A stretch of DNA of 64,000 bases from an uncultured Pelagibacteraceae bacterium (GTDB lineage: Bacteria > Pseudomonadota > Alphaproteobacteria > Pelagibacterales > Pelagibacteraceae). The notes under the pieces are model-generated. The model was not told the DNA's origin. It saw only the letters and a list, made by a program, of their open reading frames with translations, and searched no databases. Shown here piece after piece: positions 21,567-33,039 of this stretch. Within the stretch, counting starts at the first letter, position 1; each line of letters opens with the position of its first letter. Location of the stretch: contig CACHZG010000002.1 of NCBI GenBank assembly GCA_902584365.1, positions 57,832 through 121,831 on the forward strand, given 5' to 3'. A program made the translations under genes and the position numbers.

Positions 21567-23315
21567 ATGTCTGAAAATATTGAATTAATCGATAAAATAA
21601 AATCTTACAATAAGTTCTTTAACCGAAATACTTTAAGTAAAGCTTATAATTTTGCTGTGACTGCACACAAAAATCAAAAAAGAAAATCCGGAGATCCTTT
21701 TGTTATGCACCCATTGGCTGTAGCAAATATACTTTCAGATTTAAAATTAGATAGTGCAACTATAGTTACTGGTTTACTTCATGACACTATAGAAGATACA
21801 AAAACTACTTATGATGTTGTCCTAAAGGAATTTGGAAAAGAAGTAGCAGACTTAGTTGATGGGGTAACCAAAATTTCTGCTTTAGAAGACAAAGCTGTAG
21901 AAAATTATCGAGCAGAAAATTTTAGAAAACTCATCCTTGCAACTTCAAAGGATATTCGTGTTTTATTAGTAAAATTGGCCGATAGATTACATAATATGAG
22001 AACTATCAAAGCATTTGACTCTATTGAAAAACAAAAAAGAATAGCCAGAGAAACCATGGAAGTTTATGCTCCATTAGCAGATAGAATGGGCATGAATAGA
22101 ATTCGTGATGAATTGGAAGATTTGTCATTTGAAATTTTAAACAATGAAGCAAGAACCTTAATTCAAAATAGATTAAAATTTATTAAGAATAATAGAGACG
22201 ATAGTTTTAAATCAATATCAGCAGAGCTTATTTCATTATTGGAATCCAATGGAATTAAAGCTAAAATAGCAGGAAGAGAAAAAACTCCTTTTTCAATTTG
22301 GCGAAAAGTCCAAAATAAAAAAATTTCTCTAGAGCAACTTACAGATATAGTTGGTTTTAGAATTATATTAAAAGATATTAGTGACTGTTACAAAACTTTA
22401 GGGGTTTTTCATTCTAGATATTCTGCTATACCTGGGAGATTCAAAGATTATATTTCAACTCCAAAAATTAACCAATATAAGTCAATACATACAGCTTTAA
22501 TCGGACCTAACAATCAAAGGATAGAAATTCAAATAAGAACCTTTGATATGCATGAGTTTGCTGAAAGGGGTATAGCATCTCATTGGAAATATAAATCTTC
22601 TGAAAAAATATCAGATTTATCTTGGAAGGAATATGATTGGCTTAGAGATTTAGTTGAAATTATTGAGCAAGGTAATAGCCCTGAACATTATTACGAGTTT
22701 ACGAAACTACAAATGTTTCAAGAAAATGTTTTCTGCTTTACTCCTAAAGGCGCTGTAATCAAATTACCAAAAAATGGAACTTGTATTGATTTTGCATATG
22801 CTGTTCATACGCATATTGGAGATACTGCTATTGGCAGTGAAGTGAATGGAAAAAATATGCCATTAGAAACAATATTGAAAAATGGAGATATGATTAAAAT
22901 AATAACATCAAAAAAAGAATCACCATCTCTTCATTGGTTATCAACTTCTAAAACCGGGAAAGCAAGAGCTGCTATCAGAAGATATTGGCAAAACCGAAGC
23001 AATGCTGTTTCTCAAAATAAAACAAAAATATACAATAGCACTATTTTAATTGATTTGCCGCATAAGCCTGGCATGCTTGGAGAAATAAGTACATTAATAG
23101 GGATCAATAACAGTAATATAATAAATGTGGAATTAATTAAAAGAAAGCAAAATTACATACAATTTTCTTTTGATATACAAATAAATGATTTAAAAAACTT
23201 TACAAACTTGATAAGTCAAATAAAGCAAAAAAATTTAAACTTTAAAATAATTCGGCATAAACAGAAAAAAAATGCTTTCTTACGAAGAATCTTTGAAAAT
23301 TTTAAGAGAAACTAA
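21567..23315 (+). CDS. bifunctional RelA/SpoT-type (p)ppGpp synthetase/hydrolase
   Basis: HD (GLLHDTIEDT), synthetase (KDYISTPKINQYKSIHT), TGS (VFCFTPKGAVIKLP) and C-terminal ACT-like domains. Confidence 0.93.
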   Translation: MSENIELIDKIKSYNKFFNRNTLSKAYNFAVTAHKNQKRKSGDPFVMHPLAVANILSDLKLDSATIVTGLLHDTIEDTKTTYDVVLKEFGKEVADLVDGVTKISALEDKAVENYRAENFRKLILATSKDIRVLLVKLADRLHNMRTIKAFDSIEKQKRIARETMEVYAPLADRMGMNRIRDELEDLSFEILNNEARTLIQNRLKFIKNNRDDSFKSISAELISLLESNGIKAKIAGREKTPFSIWRKVQNKKISLEQLTDIVGFRIILKDISDCYKTLGVFHSRYSAIPGRFKDYISTPKINQYKSIHTALIGPNNQRIEIQIRTFDMHEFAERGIASHWKYKSSEKISDLSWKEYDWLRDLVEIIEQGNSPEHYYEFTKLQMFQENVFCFTPKGAVIKLPKNGTCIDFAYAVHTHIGDTAIGSEVNGKNMPLETILKNGDMIKIITSKKESPSLHWLSTSKTGKARAAIRRYWQNRSNAVSQNKTKIYNSTILIDLPHKPGMLGEISTLIGINNSNIINVELIKRKQNYIQFSFDIQINDLKNFTNLISQIKQKNLNFKIIRHKQKKNAFLRRIFENFKRN

Positions 23316-23853
23316 TGCTCTTATAGATGGGCATTTTATACTTTCTTCGGGACTACATAGTCCTCAGTATGTTCAATGCGCACAATTATTAAGTGAACCT
23401 GAAAAATCAAAAAAAATATGTGAATCTTTGGCTCAGAAATTAACTAATGAATTCAAAAAATTTGATTTAATTTTATCTCCTGCTATGGGAGGCATTATTA
23501 TCGGATATGAAATTGGCAGATTGCTTAACAAAAAAACAATATTCGCTGAAAGGGTAGATAATAAATTTGATTTGAGAAGAAATTTTTTTATTAACAGAGG
23601 TGACAAAGTATTAATAATTGAAGATGTAATCACGACTGGTAAGTCTAGTAAAGAATGTGATGATTTAGTAAAAAACTTTGGGGGTGAAACCGTTGGTTAT
23701 GGTTGTATAATTGATAGATCTAACAAACAATCTTTGCTAAAAGAAAAAATTGTTTCACAAATTTCAATAAATATTCCAACCTTTCAAAAAGACAATTTGC
23801 CCAGCTCACTTTCTAAAATAAAAGCTATTAAACCAGGTAGTAGAAAAATTTAA
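23272..23853 (+). CDS. pyrE: orotate phosphoribosyltransferase
   Basis: LSSGLHSPQYVQC and PRPP motif VLIIEDVITTGKSSKE; 44-nt overlap with the preceding ORF. Confidence 0.93.
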   Translation: MLSYEESLKILRETNALIDGHFILSSGLHSPQYVQCAQLLSEPEKSKKICESLAQKLTNEFKKFDLILSPAMGGIIIGYEIGRLLNKKTIFAERVDNKFDLRRNFFINRGDKVLIIEDVITTGKSSKECDDLVKNFGGETVGYGCIIDRSNKQSLLKEKIVSQISINIPTFQKDNLPSSLSKIKAIKPGSRKI

Positions 23854-24578
23854 TGAGTAAAATTAAATTAGGAGTGAATATCGATCACGTTGCAACAGTG
23901 AGAAATGCTAGAGGTGATAACTATCCCGATCCTTTGCAAGCAGCTTTATTAGCTCAAAAATATGGTGCAGACTCTATTACCATACATTTGCGGGAAGATA
24001 GAAGGCATATTAATGACAATGATTTAAAAAAAATTAATTCAAAATTAAAAATACCATTAAATCTCGAAATGGCCCCAACAAGGGAAATGCTCAAAATAGC
24101 ACTAAAAGAAAATCCAGACTATGTATGTTTAGTTCCAGAAAATAGGAAAGAAATCACTACAGAAGGTGGTTTAAATTTAAATCATAATAAAGAATTTTTA
24201 AAAAATATAATTTTAAAACTTAAAAAGAAAAAAATAAGAGTAAGTTTATTTATAGAGCCTAATCAGAACGACATTATCAAAGCTAAATTTTTTTATAATT
24301 CAGACTGTATAGAAATCCACTCAGGGAAAATTTGCAGATTAATTGATAGAAATAAAAAATATAATAAAGAGCTCTTAAAGATCAAAAACGCAATTAATAT
24401 TGCTCACACGATTGGACTAGAAGTCCATGTTGGCCATGGATTAAATTTCAAATCCGCAAAAATTATAAGTAAACTAAATCATATAAAAGAATTTAATATA
24501 GGTCATTTTTTAATTGGAAATTCTATTTTTAATGGATTTCGTCATTCAATCAATGAATTCAAAAAAATTATAAAATAA
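23853..24578 (+). CDS. pdxJ: pyridoxine 5'-phosphate synthase
   Basis: KLGVNIDHVATVRNARGDNYPDPLQAA and HLREDRRHIND. Confidence 0.96.
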   Translation: MSKIKLGVNIDHVATVRNARGDNYPDPLQAALLAQKYGADSITIHLREDRRHINDNDLKKINSKLKIPLNLEMAPTREMLKIALKENPDYVCLVPENRKEITTEGGLNLNHNKEFLKNIILKLKKKKIRVSLFIEPNQNDIIKAKFFYNSDCIEIHSGKICRLIDRNKKYNKELLKIKNAINIAHTIGLEVHVGHGLNFKSAKIISKLNHIKEFNIGHFLIGNSIFNGFRHSINEFKKIIK

Positions 24579-24580
24579 TT

Positions 24581-24964
24581 ATGAATATTTATGGGATTGG
24601 CATTGATATAGTAAAAATCTCCAGATTAGAAAAATTATTAAAAAAAAAAGACTATTTAAAAAGAATATTTTCAAAAAAAGAAATTCAAAAATGTTCAAAA
24701 AAAGAAATTACATTTTACTCATGCTTTGCAAAAAGATTTGCAGCTAAAGAAGCGTTTTCAAAAGCTTTAGGGACAGGTATTTCAAAAGGGCTTAACTTTA
24801 ATGAAATTGAGATTGATAATGAAAAAAACGGTAAACCCTTTATAAGATTAAAAAATACAAATTCTAAAAAAATCAAATTTTTATTAAAAAATAAATATAA
24901 ATTAAATTTAACAATATCTGACGAAAAAGAATATGCTGTTGCAATAGTATTGATATCAAAATGA
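24581..24964 (+). CDS. acpS: holo-[acyl-carrier-protein] synthase
   Basis: GIGIDIVKISRLEKLL and RFAAKEAFSKALGTGI. Confidence 0.94.
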   Translation: MNIYGIGIDIVKISRLEKLLKKKDYLKRIFSKKEIQKCSKKEITFYSCFAKRFAAKEAFSKALGTGISKGLNFNEIEIDNEKNGKPFIRLKNTNSKKIKFLLKNKYKLNLTISDEKEYAVAIVLISK

Positions 24965-25698
24965 AAAAAAAATTAATTCCTATAATTATCGATAATATAA
25001 AAACTTTAATTTTTGCTTTGATTATCGCTGTTTTAATTAGATCTTTATTTTTTCAGCCTTTTTATATTCCGTCTTCCTCAATGGAACCAACGCTTTTGAT
25101 TGGTGATCGTATTTTCGTTAATAAGTATAAATATGGATACAGCAAACATTCATTTCCATTTAGTCCAAATATTTCTGACAAGAGATTTTTTTATAAAAGT
25201 CCCCAAAGGGGAGATTTAGTGGTTTTTAAAACACCCGTAGATAATAGAACTGATTATATAAAAAGATTAATTGGATTACCTGGTGAAACAATTCAATTTA
25301 TTGATGGTGATCTTTTTATCAATAATCAAAAAGTTATAAAATCCAAAATGAATTTAGATGTTGATATAAGGTGTGGACCTTTTCAATTTAACACAGATAT
25401 TTATAAAGAAACGCTTCCAAATGGAAAAAGTTACTATGTTGCATATAATTCAGAGAGAAAGATAGAAAATTCTGATAAATATGTTGTTCCAAATAATCAC
25501 TATTTTTTTATTGGGGATAATAGAGATTGCTCAAAAGACAGTAGATTTTTATCGAGTGTAGGGTATGTAAATCAAATAAATCTGGTTGGGAAGGCTAGTT
25601 TAATATTTTTTTCTAATGATACTATTGTTAGCCCTTTACTAAAATTTTGGAATATTAATGAGTCGGTCAGAATAGAAAGATTTTTTAAAAAATTATGA
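24961..25698 (+). CDS. lepB: signal peptidase I
   Basis: YIPSSSMEPTLLIGDRIFVNKYKYG, KRLIGLPGE and FIGDNRDCSKDSR. Confidence 0.95.
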   Translation: MKKKLIPIIIDNIKTLIFALIIAVLIRSLFFQPFYIPSSSMEPTLLIGDRIFVNKYKYGYSKHSFPFSPNISDKRFFYKSPQRGDLVVFKTPVDNRTDYIKRLIGLPGETIQFIDGDLFINNQKVIKSKMNLDVDIRCGPFQFNTDIYKETLPNGKSYYVAYNSERKIENSDKYVVPNNHYFFIGDNRDCSKDSRFLSSVGYVNQINLVGKASLIFFSNDTIVSPLLKFWNINESVRIERFFKKL

Positions 25699-26369
25699 TA
25701 AAAATTAATTCACTAGACTTTTTAACAAAAAATAAAATTAAGTTTAAAGATGAAAATCTACTGAGAAAATCTTTGACACATAAAAGCTTTGACAATGTTA
25801 ACAACAATGAAAAGTTAGAATTCTTAGGCGATAGAGTTTTAGGACTAATAATATCCAAACAATTAATAGAAATGTATCCAGATGAAAAAGAGGGTGTTCT
25901 TGATAAAAAATTTGCAAACTTGGTGAATAAAAAAACTTGTTATCAAATAGCAAAACAACTGAGTCTTAAAAAATACATGTTTTTAGGTGAAAGTTATAAA
26001 AATCGTAATAAATCAGATGAAAAAATTACAAGTGACTGTCTTGAAGCTTTGATAGGTGCTATTTATATAGACAATGGTTTTAAAATTACTGAAAAATTTG
26101 TTTTGGTAAATTGGCGTGAACAAATTGAAAAATCAATCGAAACCTATATTGACTCAAAGACGAAACTTCAAGAATTTTGTTTAAAAAAGTATAAAGAGCT
26201 ACCTAAATATCTTACTTACAGTAAAACTGGCCCAAATCATGATCCCTCTTTTAAAGTAGGTGTCACTATTCCTAATTCCAAAAAAGTTTTGGGTGTAGGA
26301 AAATCTATTAAAATTGCTCAACAAAATGCAGCTACAAAGCTGTTAGCTATTTTGAAAATAAATCTATGA
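25695..26369 (+). CDS. rnc: ribonuclease III
   Basis: NEKLEFLGDRVLGL, DCLEALIGAIYID, C-terminal dsRBD. Confidence 0.95.
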   Translation: MIKINSLDFLTKNKIKFKDENLLRKSLTHKSFDNVNNNEKLEFLGDRVLGLIISKQLIEMYPDEKEGVLDKKFANLVNKKTCYQIAKQLSLKKYMFLGESYKNRNKSDEKITSDCLEALIGAIYIDNGFKITEKFVLVNWREQIEKSIETYIDSKTKLQEFCLKKYKELPKYLTYSKTGPNHDPSFKVGVTIPNSKKVLGVGKSIKIAQQNAATKLLAILKINL

Positions 26370-27043
26370 ATTGGGAAGATGAGGGGATTTTACTTTTAAA
26401 AAAAAAATTTAGAGAAAATGCTAATATAGTAAATTTTTTTACTAAAAATCATGGTAAAACCACAGGTATAGTATACGGAGGAAACTCTAGAAAAATAAAA
26501 AATTATCTTCAAATAGGTAACCGCATACATTTAAATCACAAGTCAAAAAATGATAATAAAATTGGTTATTTTCAAACAGAATTAATCGAGCCTATTTCTC
26601 CAAAATATTTTGATGATAAGATCAGATCATGTGTTTTAGGATGCACAACTTCAATGCTTAATAGTCTATTACCAGATTTTCAAAGAAATACAAATATATA
26701 TGAAACATTGAATATTTTTTATAAAAATTTAGATAATGACAATTTCATAATTTATTACTTAAATTGGGAAATTGAATTAATTAAACAATTAGGTTTTGGT
26801 ATAAATATAGAGAACAAGATCAACTTTAAAGAAAATCACAATAATTTGTATTTGTATAAAATTGATGAGTTTGTTTACGAAATACCAAAATTTTTAGTTA
26901 GCAGAGAAATAAATTCCAATTTTTCAAATCAATTAATAAAAAAAGGATTAACATTTACTAGAAATCTTTTTTTTAATAAAATTTTTAACGTTAATAATAT
27001 TCAATTTCCAAGACAAAGAATTATTTTAGAAAATTATTTTTAA
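26366..27043 (+). CDS. recO: DNA repair protein RecO
   Basis: MNWEDEGILLLKKKFRENANIVNFFTKNHGKTTGIVYGG. Confidence 0.88.
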   Translation: MNWEDEGILLLKKKFRENANIVNFFTKNHGKTTGIVYGGNSRKIKNYLQIGNRIHLNHKSKNDNKIGYFQTELIEPISPKYFDDKIRSCVLGCTTSMLNSLLPDFQRNTNIYETLNIFYKNLDNDNFIIYYLNWEIELIKQLGFGINIENKINFKENHNNLYLYKIDEFVYEIPKFLVSREINSNFSNQLIKKGLTFTRNLFFNKIFNVNNIQFPRQRIILENYF

Positions 27044-28032
27044 TTTTTTTTGAGTTGATTTGCAATTTCCTCAGCAAAATAAGTTACTATTGCTGATGCG
27101 CCAGCTCGTTTGAAGGATATTAAGCTTTCTTTGATTGAATCGTTGTTTAATATTTTATTTTTAATACCTAATTTTATTAGACTATATTCACCTGAAACTT
27201 GATAGGCAAACACAGGAATTTTGAAATTATCTTTAATCTTTTTAATAACATCCAAATATATCATTCCTGGCTTAACCATTACAAAATCAGCTCCCTCTTT
27301 AATATCTAGAGATACCTCCCGTAGTGCCTCTTCTGAATTTCTAAAATCCATCTGATAGGTTTTTTTATCATTTTTTAGTAATTGTTTTGTACCAACTGCA
27401 TCTCTAAATGGTCCGTAAAAATTTGAAGCATACTTAACTGCATATGATAATATCTTAGTATTTATAAACTTATTTTTTTCCAAAGATTTTCTTATGAGAC
27501 CTATTCTACCATCCATCATGTCAGATGGAGCAATAATATCACAACCATTTTTTGCATATAATAAGGCTTGCTGAATTAACACCCTTATCGTTTCATCATT
27601 TAATACATAATTATTTTTAAGTATTCCGTCGTGACCATGATTTGTGAAAGGATCTAAAGCAACATCACACATTACACCTATTTTGAAATTATTTTTAATA
27701 GCTCTAAGAGCTTTGCAGATTAAGTTGTTTTCATTTAAAGCTTCAGATCCAAAATTATCTTTCTTATTTGATGATACATATGGAAATAAAGCTACGAGAG
27801 GTATTTTTAGTTTCTCTATACGTTTTATTGCTGATCCTAATTTATCTATGGAATAACGATATATTCCAGGCATAGAGTGAATTTTCTCAATTTTATTTCT
27901 TCCCTCACATATAAAAATTGGCATTATTAAATCATCGACTGATAAATTGTTTTCACTAATTAATCTTCTTATCCAATCCTCACTTCTTCCTCTTCTAAGT
28001 CGAGTGTTAGGGTATTTTCCTTGAAATTTCAT
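27040..28032 (-). CDS. hemB: delta-aminolevulinic acid dehydratase
   Basis: RLRRGRSEDWIRRL, DVALDPFTNHGHDG and MVKPGMIYLDVI. Confidence 0.95.
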   Translation of the reverse strand: MKFQGKYPNTRLRRGRSEDWIRRLISENNLSVDDLIMPIFICEGRNKIEKIHSMPGIYRYSIDKLGSAIKRIEKLKIPLVALFPYVSSNKKDNFGSEALNENNLICKALRAIKNNFKIGVMCDVALDPFTNHGHDGILKNNYVLNDETIRVLIQQALLYAKNGCDIIAPSDMMDGRIGLIRKSLEKNKFINTKILSYAVKYASNFYGPFRDAVGTKQLLKNDKKTYQMDFRNSEEALREVSLDIKEGADFVMVKPGMIYLDVIKKIKDNFKIPVFAYQVSGEYSLIKLGIKNKILNNDSIKESLISFKRAGASAIVTYFAEEIANQLKKN

Positions 28033-28108
28033 AAATTATTATTTATTAAAGTATTTTTTTGAGATAAATATATTATTATTAAATATTATACAATTAATAT
28101 AAAAAACC

Positions 28109-28546
28109 TTGAAATCATTATTTAAAAAGATTTGTATTGCTTCAGACCATGCTGGTTTTAAGACAAAAGAACATATAAAAGATATCTTAATAAACAATGA
28201 TATTTCTGTAATAGATCTTGGTCCATACAATGAAAATTCAGTAGACTACCCAGATTATGCAAAAAAAGTGAGAAACAGAATCAAGGCGAAAAGAAGCGAT
28301 ATAGGCATTTTAGTATGCGGATCAGGAACTGGAATGGCTATTTCAGCCAATAAGAGTAAGGATATCCGGGCAGCAGTATGCTATAATAGCAAATCAACAT
28401 ATTTGAGTAGAGCCCATAATAATGCTAATATAATTTGTTTAGGTGCTAGAATGACAAAAAAAAATACGATAGTAAACAATATAAAGATATTTTTAAAAAC
28501 TAAGTTCGAAGGTGGAAGACACTTACGAAGGATTAAAAAATTATAA
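28109..28546 (+). CDS. rpiB: ribose-5-phosphate isomerase B
   Basis: [45 protein letters not shown] start. Confidence 0.93.
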   Translation: MKSLFKKICIASDHAGFKTKEHIKDILINNDISVIDLGPYNENSVDYPDYAKKVRNRIKAKRSDIGILVCGSGTGMAISANKSKDIRAAVCYNSKSTYLSRAHNNANIICLGARMTKKNTIVNNIKIFLKTKFEGGRHLRRIKKL

Positions 28547-28547
28547 T

Positions 28548-29852
28548 ATGTCATCTGTAACAAAAATTAAAACATATTTTGCCAAATTATTTGATAAAGA
28601 ATTAAAATCTAGTGACAAAGAACTATATGACTCGATTAAGCTAGAGCATGAAAGACAATCAAAACATATTGAGCTTATTGCATCAGAGAATATTGTTTCA
28701 AAAGCTGTTTTACAAGCTCAAGGATCTGTTTTAACTAATAAATATGCTGAAGGTTATTCTGGTAAAAGATATTATGGTGGATGTGAGTATGTCGATATTT
28801 CTGAAAACTTAGCAATAGAAAGAGCAAAGAAACTTTTTAATTGTAAATTTGCCAACGTACAACCTCACTCTGGTGCTCAAGCTAATGGCGCTGTTTATTT
28901 GGCACTTCTTAAGCCTGGAGACACAACACTTGCCATGAGTTTAAACTCAGGTGGACATTTAACGCATGGAGCCAAACCTGCTCAATCTGGAAAATGGTTT
29001 AATGCTATTCACTATGAAGTTGATAAAAAAAGTGGACTAATTGATTATAATACCGTCGAAAAACTTGCTATAGAAAATAAACCAAAACTTATAATTGCTG
29101 GTGGCAGCGCTTACTCAAGAGTAATTGATTTTAAAAAATTTAGAGAAATTGCAGATAAAGTTGGAGCTTATTTTTTAGTTGATATGGCCCATTTTTCTGG
29201 CTTGGTTGCAGGTGGAGTATATCCTAACCCAATAGATTTTGCAGATGTAATAACATCAACAACTCATAAAGTCCTAAGAGGTCCTAGGGGAGGAATTATT
29301 TTAACAAATAGAGAAGATCTCTCTAAAAAATTTAATAGTGCAGTTTTTCCTGGCCTCCAGGGTGGACCTTTGATGCATGTTGTAGCTGCTAAAGCAGTTT
29401 GTTTTAAAGAAGCTTTAAGCGAAGATTTTAAAACTTATTCTAAAAATGTAATCTTGAATGCTAAGGCTCTTTCAGAAAGACTAATACAAAATAACTTTCA
29501 AATATTTTCTGGTGGTACTGATACACATCTGATGCTTGTAGACTTAAGACCATACGGAATTACAGGTAAAGATGCAGAGGCAAGTTTGGGTAGAGCAAAT
29601 ATTACTTGTAATAAAAATGGTATCCCGTTTGATACACAAAGTCCTATGATTACCTCTGGAATTAGGCTAGGAACTCCCGCTGGAACTACAAGAGGTTTTG
29701 GAAAAAAAGAATTTGAATTAGTAGGTGATTTAATCACTAAAACTTTAAAAGGTTTATCTGAAAATCCTACGGATAACTCAAAAATTGAGAAAGAAGTTCA
29801 AAAAGATGTCATTGATCTTTGTACATCTTTTCCTATATATAGTATAAACTAA
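28548..29852 (+). CDS. glyA: serine hydroxymethyltransferase
   Basis: [52 protein letters not shown]; probable start 28548. Confidence 0.96.
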   Translation: MSSVTKIKTYFAKLFDKELKSSDKELYDSIKLEHERQSKHIELIASENIVSKAVLQAQGSVLTNKYAEGYSGKRYYGGCEYVDISENLAIERAKKLFNCKFANVQPHSGAQANGAVYLALLKPGDTTLAMSLNSGGHLTHGAKPAQSGKWFNAIHYEVDKKSGLIDYNTVEKLAIENKPKLIIAGGSAYSRVIDFKKFREIADKVGAYFLVDMAHFSGLVAGGVYPNPIDFADVITSTTHKVLRGPRGGIILTNREDLSKKFNSAVFPGLQGGPLMHVVAAKAVCFKEALSEDFKTYSKNVILNAKALSERLIQNNFQIFSGGTDTHLMLVDLRPYGITGKDAEASLGRANITCNKNGIPFDTQSPMITSGIRLGTPAGTTRGFGKKEFELVGDLITKTLKGLSENPTDNSKIEKEVQKDVIDLCTSFPIYSIN

Positions 29853-29864
29853 AATAAAATTACT

Positions 29865-30329
29865 ATGCTTTGTCCCTTTTGTAGAGAAAAAGATACATCA
29901 GTTGTAGACTCACGTCCAACAGAAGATGGAACAGCTATTCGTAGAAGAAGATTATGTGGTTGTGAAAGGAAAGAGAGATTTACAACTTTTGAAAGAGTTC
30001 AATTCCAGGAGTTAACAGTCATAAAAGGATCTAGTAAAAGAGAGCCTTTTGACAGAGATAAAATTTCTAAGTCAATTAGAATTGCAACAAGAAAAAGACC
30101 AATAGATAGTGAAACTATTGAAAAATTTATTTCAAAAATTGTAAGAAATTTGGAAGGTTTGGGTGAAAGTGAGATACCAACATCAACAATTGGTAAATTT
30201 ATTATGGAAGGTCTTTCAAATTTAGATCAAGTTGCTTATGTTCGTTTTGCTTCTGTGTATAAAAATTTTAAAGAGGCTAAAGATTTTGAACAATTTATTG
30301 GCAATTTAGATGAGTCAAAATCAAAGTAA
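29865..30329 (+). CDS. nrdR: transcriptional repressor NrdR
   Basis: [43 protein letters not shown]. Confidence 0.96.
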   Translation: MLCPFCREKDTSVVDSRPTEDGTAIRRRRLCGCERKERFTTFERVQFQELTVIKGSSKREPFDRDKISKSIRIATRKRPIDSETIEKFISKIVRNLEGLGESEIPTSTIGKFIMEGLSNLDQVAYVRFASVYKNFKEAKDFEQFIGNLDESKSK

Positions 30330-31389
30330 TTTTATCAAATTAGCGATAGAAAAAGCAAAACATAATCTTGGTAATACAGGAGACAACCCCTCAGTCGGAT
30401 GTTTAGTAGTAAAGAACAATTCAATTATTTCTTCTGCAACTACTTCAAAAAATGGAAGACCACATGCAGAATACCTAGCACTTTCAAGAAAAAAAAATTT
30501 TTCTAATGCAAACTTATATATATCATTAGAACCTTGTTCACATTACGGAAAAACGCCACCATGCACCAATATAATTTCTAAAAAAAAAATTAAGAAAGTT
30601 ATTTTTCCTTTTATTGATAAAAATCCTATAACTGAAAAAAAATCATTTAATATATTTAAAAAAAAAAAAATTAAAGTTCTATATCTTAAAAGAAATAATC
30701 AAGATACATTATATAAAAGTTATTTTAATCAGTTTTTAAATAAGATACCTTATATTGATGCTAAAATTGCATTTTCAAAAGATCTATTTACTATTAATAA
30801 AAAAAATAAATGGATTACAAACATTCACTCAAGGAACAGAGGACATTTATTACGATCTCAATATAATTGTATAATAACTACTTACAAAACTATCAATAAA
30901 GATAATTCTATGTTTGATTGTCGAATTGAAGGTCTAGAAAAGAAATCGCCTGATATAGTAATTTTTGACAGAAATTTAAATTTATCAAAGAATTTAAGAA
31001 TTATAACTAATAAGATACCTAGTAGAAAATTATATATTGTTACTACTAGTAATAATAAAAATAAGATTCAGTATTTTAAAAAAAAAGGTTTTAATATGAT
31101 ATTTTTTAAATCTATGAAAACTGTTGAAGATTATAAAAAAATATTAATGTATTTGAAGAAAATAAGACTTCACAGGATACTTTTAGAATCTGGTTTAGGT
31201 TTGTTAAATTTTTTTATAAAGAACAAATTTATTAATTCATTATATTTATTCAAATCTAATAAAAAATTAAATTCTAATGGTAAAAATAATTATACTAATA
31301 AAATAATAAAAAATTATAATTCTAAAAAAAAAATAAAAGTTAATCTTTACGGTGATGAACTTTTTAAACTTACTCTTAATTATGTTTAA
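30310..31389 (+). CDS. ribD: bifunctional riboflavin deaminase/reductase RibD
   Basis: [32 protein letters not shown] zinc motif. Confidence 0.92.
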   Translation: MSQNQSNFIKLAIEKAKHNLGNTGDNPSVGCLVVKNNSIISSATTSKNGRPHAEYLALSRKKNFSNANLYISLEPCSHYGKTPPCTNIISKKKIKKVIFPFIDKNPITEKKSFNIFKKKKIKVLYLKRNNQDTLYKSYFNQFLNKIPYIDAKIAFSKDLFTINKKNKWITNIHSRNRGHLLRSQYNCIITTYKTINKDNSMFDCRIEGLEKKSPDIVIFDRNLNLSKNLRIITNKIPSRKLYIVTTSNNKNKIQYFKKKGFNMIFFKSMKTVEDYKKILMYLKKIRLHRILLESGLGLLNFFIKNKFINSLYLFKSNKKLNSNGKNNYTNKIIKNYNSKKKIKVNLYGDELFKLTLNYV

Positions 31390-31966
31390 TGGAATAATTT
31401 TTAATACTGGTAAAATTAATAAAATAATTAAATCCAAAAATAGCATGACTATTGGAGTGAATTCAAATTTAAAATTAAATAAACAAGATTTAGGCTCATC
31501 TATTTCATGTAATGGCGTTTGTCTTACGTTAACAGAAATTAGAAATAAAACATTATTTTTTTACTTATCATCTGAGACTTTGAGAAGAAGTAATTTTTTT
31601 CAGATAAAAAAAAATAATATTATAAATCTTGAAAAATCTGTAAAACATGGTGATTTAATATCTGGTCATTATAGCTTTGGTCACATTGACTGTTGTGGCA
31701 AAATAAAAAAAATTATTAAATCTGGCCAAACATGGAATGTTGAAATCATGTTAAAAAAAAATATTTTAAAAAAATTAGCTGAAAAAGGATCTATCACTAT
31801 TAATGGAGTGTCTTTAACTATTTCAAAAGTCAAAATCAGAAGTATTATATTAACAATTATTCCACATACTTTAAAAATGACAAATTTAATTTATTTAAAA
31901 AAAAATGATTTAGTGAATATGGAAATTGATATGCTAAGTAGATATATCTCAAAATATTTGAAGTAA
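31382..31966 (+). CDS. ribE: riboflavin synthase alpha chain
   Basis: [49 protein letters not shown]; start probably 31382. Confidence 0.92.
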   Translation: MFNGIIFNTGKINKIIKSKNSMTIGVNSNLKLNKQDLGSSISCNGVCLTLTEIRNKTLFFYLSSETLRRSNFFQIKKNNIINLEKSVKHGDLISGHYSFGHIDCCGKIKKIIKSGQTWNVEIMLKKNILKKLAEKGSITINGVSLTISKVKIRSIILTIIPHTLKMTNLIYLKKNDLVNMEIDMLSRYISKYLK

Positions 31967-31968
31967 AC

Positions 31969-33039
31969 ATGAAAAATAACTTTTTATCTCCTATTAAAGA
32001 AATAATAAAAGATGCAAAACTTGGTAAACTATTTATTCTCGTTGATGACAAAGATAGAGAAAATGAGGGCGATTTAGTAGTAGCAGCATCAAAATGTAAT
32101 TATAAAAAAATAAATTTTATGATAACTCATGGCAGAGGTCTTGTTTGTTTAGCTTTAACAAAAAAAAAAGTAAATGAGCTAGGACTTCCACTAATGTCTT
32201 CGATAAATAAATCTAGAATGCAAACAGCATTCACTGTTTCTATAGAGTCAAAAAAAGGTATTACAACTGGCATCTCAGCTTTTGATAGAGCAAAAACTAT
32301 TAAAACTGCAATTAATAAAAGGGCTAAAAAAAGTGACATTGTATCTCCTGGTCACGTTTTTCCATTAGTTTCAAGAGACGGGGGTGTTTTGGAACGAGCA
32401 GGACATACAGAAGCATCTATCGATATAGTAAAATTAGCAAAATTAAATCCCAGCGCAGTAATTTGCGAGGTAATGAATCAAGACGGCAGAATGGCTAGAA
32501 TAAAAGACCTTGTTAAATTCTCAAAAAAACACAAAATTAAAATCGCAAGTATATCGGATTTAATAGCGTATAGATTTAAAAATGAAAAATTAATTACTAA
32601 TACTCTTAATTCTAAATTTCAAACTAAAGAATTCAAAAATTGTGAGATCAAAACTTATAAAAACAATTTTAATAACCTTAATAGTGTTGTTATAAAAAAA
32701 GGAATTTTAGATAAGTCATCTGTTGCTCCAGTTAGAGTTTTATCAACCAATTTAAGTAAAAAGAATTTCATAAATGATATAAAGATTATGAACAGCTTAA
32801 AATTTCTTAATAAAAGTAATAAATTTGTTTTAATCCTTATACAGGATAAAAAATCAATTAAAGAAAAAATCGTTGAAGAGACGAGCAAAAGTAATATTTT
32901 GAGATATTATGGATTTGGAGCACAAATTATAAAAGATCTTGGCTTAAAGAAAATTATTTTAGTTTCTAGCTCTTTAAAAAAAATTATAGGTTTAGAGGGT
33001 TATGGTATAAAAATTATTAAACAAAAAATAATAAAATGA
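31969..33039 (+). CDS. ribB: 3,4-dihydroxy-2-butanone-4-phosphate synthase with C-terminal degenerate GTP cyclohydrolase II domain
   Basis: RibB half intact (DDKDRENEGDLV, HGRGLVCLAL, VSPGHVFPL, GHTEASID); C-terminal RibA-like half lacks the HSECLTGD..RCDCG motif. Confidence 0.92.
   Translation: MKNNFLSPIKEIIKDAKLGKLFILVDDKDRENEGDLVVAASKCNYKKINFMITHGRGLVCLALTKKKVNELGLPLMSSINKSRMQTAFTVSIESKKGITTGISAFDRAKTIKTAINKRAKKSDIVSPGHVFPLVSRDGGVLERAGHTEASIDIVKLAKLNPSAVICEVMNQDGRMARIKDLVKFSKKHKIKIASISDLIAYRFKNEKLITNTLNSKFQTKEFKNCEIKTYKNNFNNLNSVVIKKGILDKSSVAPVRVLSTNLSKKNFINDIKIMNSLKFLNKSNKFVLILIQDKKSIKEKIVEETSKSNILRYYGFGAQIIKDLGLKKIILVSSSLKKIIGLEGYGIKIIKQKIIK

Noticed and set aside
28500-28550. Glycine riboswitch upstream of glyA
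   Set aside because: The rpiB stop is 1 nt before the glyA ATG; no space or consensus for an aptamer.
30290-30330. FMN riboswitch upstream of the rib genes
   Set aside because: ribD overlaps nrdR and no RFN-element consensus is visible.
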